From: Streptacidiphilus jeojiense
Lineage (GTDB): Bacteria; Actinomycetota; Actinomycetes; Streptomycetales; Streptomycetaceae
Length of the DNA stretch: 42,242 nucleotides
NCBI RefSeq assembly: GCF_000719095.1
Contig: NZ_JOEH01000044.1
Span: 1 to 42,242 of the forward strand
Direction: 5' to 3'
In this document: in pieces, positions 38,507 to 42,242 of the stretch
Layout of the letters: every line of letters starts with the position of its first letter
Position numbering within the stretch: position 1 is the first letter of the stretch
Program-made: the position numbers and the translations under genes
Notes under the pieces: generated by a model
The model's input: the letters and a program-made list of their open reading frames with translations, nothing else
Told to the model about the DNA's origin: nothing
Database searches by the model: none

Positions 38507-40537
38507 TCAGCCGTGGGTGCGCGGGATGCGGCGCTCCCAGCGGCGCTCGAAGACGGTCCGGCCGTCCTCCTCGGCGGTCACCTGGTTGTCCGTCAGGAAG
38601 TGGCCGGCGTCGGCGCGGATCTCGGAGCGGGTGGTGACGGTGACGTTCCAGCCGAGCTCGGGGCGGCTCAGGCCGACCCGCCAGACCGACAGGGTGCGGG
38701 CACTGAGCGGGTCGGCGCCGCGGATCGCATAGGTCTCCAGCGCGTCCTCGCTGAACTCCAGGCCGTCCGGGTAGCTGCGCGAGCCGCCGTAGCGGGGGTC
38801 CACCTCCAGCAGCCACTCGTCGGTGGCGACGTCGCGGCGGACGATCCGCTCCGGGCCGAGGCCCTCCGGGGCGGCGTAGACCACGCCGAGCGGCGGGGCC
38901 TGCTCGGGCTCCTCGAAGGCGATCGGGGCCCTGGCCGCGTCGCCGCTGCTGTCGCGGACCGGCAGTAGCAGCGCGCTGGCGCCGGGGTCGACGGTGAACC
39001 CCTGGTCCGAGGGGTGCGGCCAGATCCAGGGCCAGTACGCGGAGGAGAGCGCCAGCCGGATCCGGTGCCCGGGCGGGAAGGCGTGCGCGATGGCGACCAG
39101 GTCGAAGGAGACGTCCTCGGTCTCCCCGGGGACCCACTCCACCGAGCGCTCCCGGCCGTGCCGGCTCAGCAGGTTGAGCACCCCCCGGGTGACCAGGGTG
39201 GACGAGCCGTCGGGGGCCACGTCGCAGAGCCGGGCGACGATCTGTGCCCGGGCGCTGGGGCAGGTCACCCGCAGCCGCAGCCGGGCGTTGCCGAGGATCT
39301 CGGTGTGCTCCCCGAGCGGCGCGGAGTCGAAGCAGACCGAGCGGCCGTCCTCCTCGCGCTGGTCCGGCGGCAGGTCGGAGTCGTTGCCGAAGGGGAAGAA
39401 GCGGCCCGCGTCGACCCCGGTGTGCTGGGGCGAGACGACCTGGACCGGGCCTTCGGTGGTCGTGGTCAGGCCGTCATTGAGCCGATAGGGCGTCATGTCG
39501 ACATTGACGGAGGGCCAGGAGTCGTCGCCGATCCAGCGTCCGGGCCGTTCGGCGTAGCGGGTGGCCGGGGGCACCGACTCGTTCATCCAGGTGCGCAGCC
39601 TGGGCTCGGCCATCACGCCGGTGTCGCTGCTGGGGTGATCGTCCTTGAGCCAGTGGTCCCACCAGCGCAGGGTCTCCTGGAGGAAGCCGATCGCCGGCCC
39701 GGGCGGCAGCCCCCGGTCGGGGTACTGGTGCGACCACGGCCCGACCAGGCCGCGCATCGGCGCCTCCAGGTGCTCGGCGAGGCGGAACACGGTGTCCCGG
39801 TAGGGGTCGGCCCAGCCGCCGACGGCCAGCACCGCGGCCTTGATCGCGGAGTAGTCCTCGCAGACGCTGCCGTGCCGCCAGTAGCCGTCCCTGGCCTGGT
39901 GGTCCAGCCAGGTGTGGATGAAGGGGTCGACCTGCTCCAGCCGCTCCAGCCACATCCCGCGCCAGCGGTCGCCGACGAACTCCGGGTCGGGCGGTCGGGA
40001 GACGAAGGCCAGCATGGTCGCGGCCCAGGCGTGCATGTCCACGGCCAGCACGGAGCCGCCCATGTAGTGGACGTCGTTGTCGTAGCGGTCGTCGGTGGAA
40101 CAGACGGTGACGATAGCCTTCAGCGGCTCCGGGGCGAGGGCGGCGATCTGCAGGCTGTTGAAGCCGCCCCAGGAGATGCCGAACATGCCGACCCGTCCGC
40201 TGCACCAGGGCTGCTCGGCCAGCCAGTGCACCACCGCGACGCCGTCGGCCAGCTCGGTGGCGTCGTACTCGTCGCCGGGCATCCCCTCGGAGTTGCCGTG
40301 CCCGCGGATGTCCACCCGGACCGAGGCGTAGCCGTTGCCCGCGTACCAGGGGTGCCGCTGGGCGTCGCGCGGCGCGGTCCAGTCGCCGAGGCGGTAGGGG
40401 AGGTACTCCAGCAGCGCGGGGACCGGCTCGTCGGTGACGGGGCGCCAGATCCGGGCGTAGAGCCTGATCCCGTCCCGGACCGGGATGGTGACGTCCTCGC
40501 AGACGATCGGGTACGGGAAGTCCTCGCGGTAGTGCAT
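38507..40537 (-). CDS. CocE/NonD-family hydrolase (X-Pro dipeptidyl-peptidase S15 type)
   Basis: 676 residues from ATG 40537 (AAGGAG 7 bases upstream). An alpha/beta hydrolase with catalytic Ser122 in FGISWGGF, Asp244 in VGGWADPYRD and His270 in GPWSHQYPD. The N-terminal PVRDGIRLYARIWRP and RVDIRGHGNSEG are typical of the S15/CocE family, and the C-terminal jelly-roll domain is seen in FPPGHRIRLALSSAYWPWIWP. The length exceeds CocE (about 575) because of an added C-terminal region of about 120 residues (from APIAFEEPEQAPP on), which recurs in some actinobacterial members. It may cleave N-terminal X-Pro dipeptides or hydrolyse esters; the POT peptide symporter immediately upstream on the same strand favours a peptidase. 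No signal peptide is seen, so it acts in the cytosol. Confidence 0.9.
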   Translation of the reverse strand: MHYREDFPYPIVCEDVTIPVRDGIRLYARIWRPVTDEPVPALLEYLPYRLGDWTAPRDAQRHPWYAGNGYASVRVDIRGHGNSEGMPGDEYDATELADGVAVVHWLAEQPWCSGRVGMFGISWGGFNSLQIAALAPEPLKAIVTVCSTDDRYDNDVHYMGGSVLAVDMHAWAATMLAFVSRPPDPEFVGDRWRGMWLERLEQVDPFIHTWLDHQARDGYWRHGSVCEDYSAIKAAVLAVGGWADPYRDTVFRLAEHLEAPMRGLVGPWSHQYPDRGLPPGPAIGFLQETLRWWDHWLKDDHPSSDTGVMAEPRLRTWMNESVPPATRYAERPGRWIGDDSWPSVNVDMTPYRLNDGLTTTTEGPVQVVSPQHTGVDAGRFFPFGNDSDLPPDQREEDGRSVCFDSAPLGEHTEILGNARLRLRVTCPSARAQIVARLCDVAPDGSSTLVTRGVLNLLSRHGRERSVEWVPGETEDVSFDLVAIAHAFPPGHRIRLALSSAYWPWIWPHPSDQGFTVDPGASALLLPVRDSSGDAARAPIAFEEPEQAPPLGVVYAAPEGLGPERIVRRDVATDEWLLEVDPRYGGSRSYPDGLEFSEDALETYAIRGADPLSARTLSVWRVGLSRPELGWNVTVTTRSEIRADAGHFLTDNQVTAEEDGRTVFERRWERRIPRTHG

Positions 40538-40579
40538 CTGCCGGCTCCTTCGGCTGGATGGGCGTCGGTTGGCTGGGCG

Positions 40580-40611
40580 TCAGCGGACGGGGTGCTCAGC
40601 GGACGGGGTGC
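40580..40611. repeat. 16-bp tandem duplication across the symporter stop codon
   Basis: TCAGCGGACGGGGTGC occurs twice back to back (40580-40595 and 40596-40611). On the minus strand each unit ends in TGA, so the second unit read is 3' of the real stop of the POT gene. A recent slip duplication is the simplest reading. Confidence 0.8.
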
Positions 40612-42140
40612 ATGGTGCGGCGCAGCCACGGACCGGCGGCGATCACGGCGAGACCGACCAGCACCACGAAACCGCCGTTGAGGCCGAAGTAGGCGGGGTC
40701 GGAGATGGTGCCGTAGAGCTTCACCGACTGGGCCTGGATGCCGTTGGCCAGGGCCAGTGAGAGGAACCAGAGCGCCATCGACTGGCTGGCGAACGCGGCC
40801 GGGGCCAGCTTGGTGGTCACCGACATGCCGGTGGTCTCCAGCAGGATGTCGCCGAGGCCGAGCACCAGGTAGCAGGTGATCAGCCAGGCCCCGGACATCA
40901 CCCAGTCACCGGTGCGGTTCATGGTGGCCGGAACCATGATCAGGAAGGACAGGCCACCGAGGATCACACCGTAGGCGATCTTGTTGGAGGCGTGCGGCTG
41001 GCGGTGCCCCAGCCGTACCCAGGTCGCCGCGACCACCGGCGCCAGCACCACCTCGGCGACGCCGAGCACCGACCCGTACCAGGAGGAGGGGAAGTGCCAG
41101 CCGAAGAACTCGGTGTTGGCGTGGTCCAGGGCCAGCAGGTTCATGGTCGAGTAGGACTGGAACAGCACCAGGTTGAAGGCCACTGAGGCGCCGAACAGCA
41201 CCAGGTAGGGCCGCAGCCGGCCGCGCTCCGCGGCGGTGACCCGCGGGCTGCGGAAGAGGAAGGTGAAGTAGGCGATCGGGGTGACCACGGAGACCCCGGT
41301 GACGATGTTGACGGTGAGGTCCATGGTCAGCACGCCGGCCAGGGCGAGGATGCCGAAGGCCACCACGACGGCGGCGATGCCGGCCAGGATCATCCGCACT
41401 GCGCGGCGCATGGCCTCCGGCGGCAGCGCCGACTCGGCACCGTCCTGACGCCCGGCCAGGTGCCCGCGGCCCAGCACGTACTGGACGACGCCGAAGGTCA
41501 TCCCGATCGCCGCGGCGGAGAAGCCCCAGTGGTAGCCGATCTTCTGGCCGAGCCAGCCCGCCACCAGTGGGCCGAGGAAGGCGCCGATGTTGATGCCCAT
41601 GTAGTACAGCGCGAAGCCGGCGTCGCGGCGCTCGTCCTCGGTGCTGTAGAGCTTGCCGACCAGGGTGGAGACATTGGGCTTGAGCAGTCCGGTGCCGACG
41701 ATGATCAGGCCGAGGCCGATCCAGGTCATGCTGGTGGTCGGGACGGCCATCACGTAGTGGCCGCAGGCGATGCAGATGCCGCCGTACAGCACCGACCGGT
41801 ACGAGCCCAGCAGCCGGTCGGCCAGCCAGCCGCCGGCCACCGAGATCAGGTAGATCATCGTGCTGTAGGCGGCGTAGACGGAGGAGGCGGTGCCGTCGGC
41901 CATGCCCATGCCGCCGTCGGCGGCCGAGGCGGTGAAGTAGAGCGTCAGGATCGCGGTCATGCCGAGGTAGGAGAAGCGCTCCCACATCTCGGTGCCGAAG
42001 AGGGTGAGCAGTCCGCGGGGATGGCCGAAGAAGGAGTGGTCCTGAGTCGGGTCGGTCTCCGCCGAAGGGGTGGCCTCGCTCGCGCCCAAGAGAACTGCCT
42101 CCGTCCGTGGCGCAGTCAGGTCGGGCCCCGTTTGCACCAT
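40596..42140 (-). CDS. POT/PTR2-family peptide:H+ symporter
   Basis: 514 residues with about 14 membrane helices. Helix 1 has the ExxERFxYY-type proton motif as E51-M-W-E54-R55-F56-SYLGM; GGWLADRLLGSYRSVLYGG is the PTR2 signature 1, GTGLLKPNVSTLVGKLY the Lys-Pro-Asn motif of helix 4, and FALYYMGINIGAFLGPLVAG signature 2. These transporters take up di- and tripeptides with protons. The second position of the YY pair is Leu-Gly. ATG 42140 has no ribosome site upstream (TCAGACAT), so the start could be the GTG at 42137 or translation leaderless. It is followed after 58 bases by the CocE/S15-type hydrolase, a sensible pair for peptide scavenging. Confidence 0.92.
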   Translation of the reverse strand: MVQTGPDLTAPRTEAVLLGASEATPSAETDPTQDHSFFGHPRGLLTLFGTEMWERFSYLGMTAILTLYFTASAADGGMGMADGTASSVYAAYSTMIYLISVAGGWLADRLLGSYRSVLYGGICIACGHYVMAVPTTSMTWIGLGLIIVGTGLLKPNVSTLVGKLYSTEDERRDAGFALYYMGINIGAFLGPLVAGWLGQKIGYHWGFSAAAIGMTFGVVQYVLGRGHLAGRQDGAESALPPEAMRRAVRMILAGIAAVVVAFGILALAGVLTMDLTVNIVTGVSVVTPIAYFTFLFRSPRVTAAERGRLRPYLVLFGASVAFNLVLFQSYSTMNLLALDHANTEFFGWHFPSSWYGSVLGVAEVVLAPVVAATWVRLGHRQPHASNKIAYGVILGGLSFLIMVPATMNRTGDWVMSGAWLITCYLVLGLGDILLETTGMSVTTKLAPAAFASQSMALWFLSLALANGIQAQSVKLYGTISDPAYFGLNGGFVVLVGLAVIAAGPWLRRTMHPVR

Positions 42141-42185
42141 ATGTCTGACTTGAGATCAGTAGGAGCATAGGCGAGGGCTCGGGAC

Positions 42186-42242
42186 CTGTCTCTTATACAC
42201 ATCTCCGAGCCCACGAGACTCCTGAGCATCTCGTATGCCGTC
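42186..42242 (+). other. Illumina Nextera adapter with index (sequencing artefact)
   Basis: CTGTCTCTTATACACATCT (42186-42204) is the Tn5 mosaic-end/transposase sequence, CCGAGCCCACGAGAC (42205-42219) the Nextera read-2 adapter, TCCTGAGC (42220-42227) an 8-base i7 index (the one I know as N704) and ATCTCGTATGCCGTC (42228-42242) the start of the P7 flow-cell sequence. This is not genomic DNA; the true contig ends at about 42185. Confidence 0.98.

Overview
This is a high-GC actinomycete contig. The G/C-biased third codon positions, frequent GTG and TTG starts, TAGRRT-type -10 boxes, the ispG-dxs-aminotransferase arrangement and an intergenic palindrome family that I associate with Streptomyces all point to Streptomyces or a close relative (Streptacidiphilus, Kitasatospora). 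It is a draft assembly end: the last 57 bases (42186-42242) are an untrimmed Illumina Nextera adapter with index, so genomic sequence stops at about 42185. I see no tRNA, rRNA, CRISPR array, insertion sequence or prophage gene.

Layout. 1-3612: the right end of a hopanoid/MEP-pathway operon (partial ispG, dxs, an aminotransferase probably acting in bacteriohopanetriol amination). 3644-5228: a small roadblock-like protein and a PAP2 membrane phosphatase. 5548-11878: seven leftward acyl-CoA catabolism genes, namely a translationally coupled acyl-CoA dehydrogenase (ACAD) pair with an SDR, and a phosphotransferase-ACAD-SDR set that looks like a split form of animal ACAD10/ACAD11 (4-hydroxyacyl-CoA phosphorylation and elimination). 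A divergent TetR gene at 12008 with an operator-like palindrome probably controls them. 12868-17538: a regulator made of two MarR domains fused in tandem (exact 450-bp duplication), a strong terminator, then a two-gene asymmetric ABC exporter. 17766-20643: a ROK repressor divergent from an APC-family permease with a clear operator between. 20716-24115: a LapA-like small membrane protein, a secreted transglycosylase-like protein with a Lys-every-fifth-residue Ala-rich spacer behind a long structured leader, and a membrane protein with about 32 Phe-rich 11-residue repeats. 24186-30118: a TrmB-like regulator, a secreted S53 (sedolisin) protease with C-terminal beta domains, a 14-TM drug exporter and an unknown protein. 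30230-35454: an HpnH-like radical SAM enzyme (a second hopanoid-type gene far from the ispG-dxs operon), a divergent TetR with a perfect palindrome, then a Baeyer-Villiger-type monooxygenase, an SDR and a beta-hydroxyacid dehydrogenase. 35474-42140: aldo/keto reductase, FUSC transporter, CocE/X-Pro-type hydrolase and a POT peptide symporter.

How the parts relate. Several units carry their own regulator next to a palindromic site (TetR/acyl-CoA cluster, ROK/permease, TetR/HpnH-like), and the fused MarR gene precedes an ABC exporter. The most interesting biology is the phosphotransferase-ACAD module, the single-chain double MarR and the orphan HpnH-like unit. A dispersed palindrome family (8 copies at 3 loci) fills gene ends. 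All functions are read from sequence and family knowledge; no database search was run.
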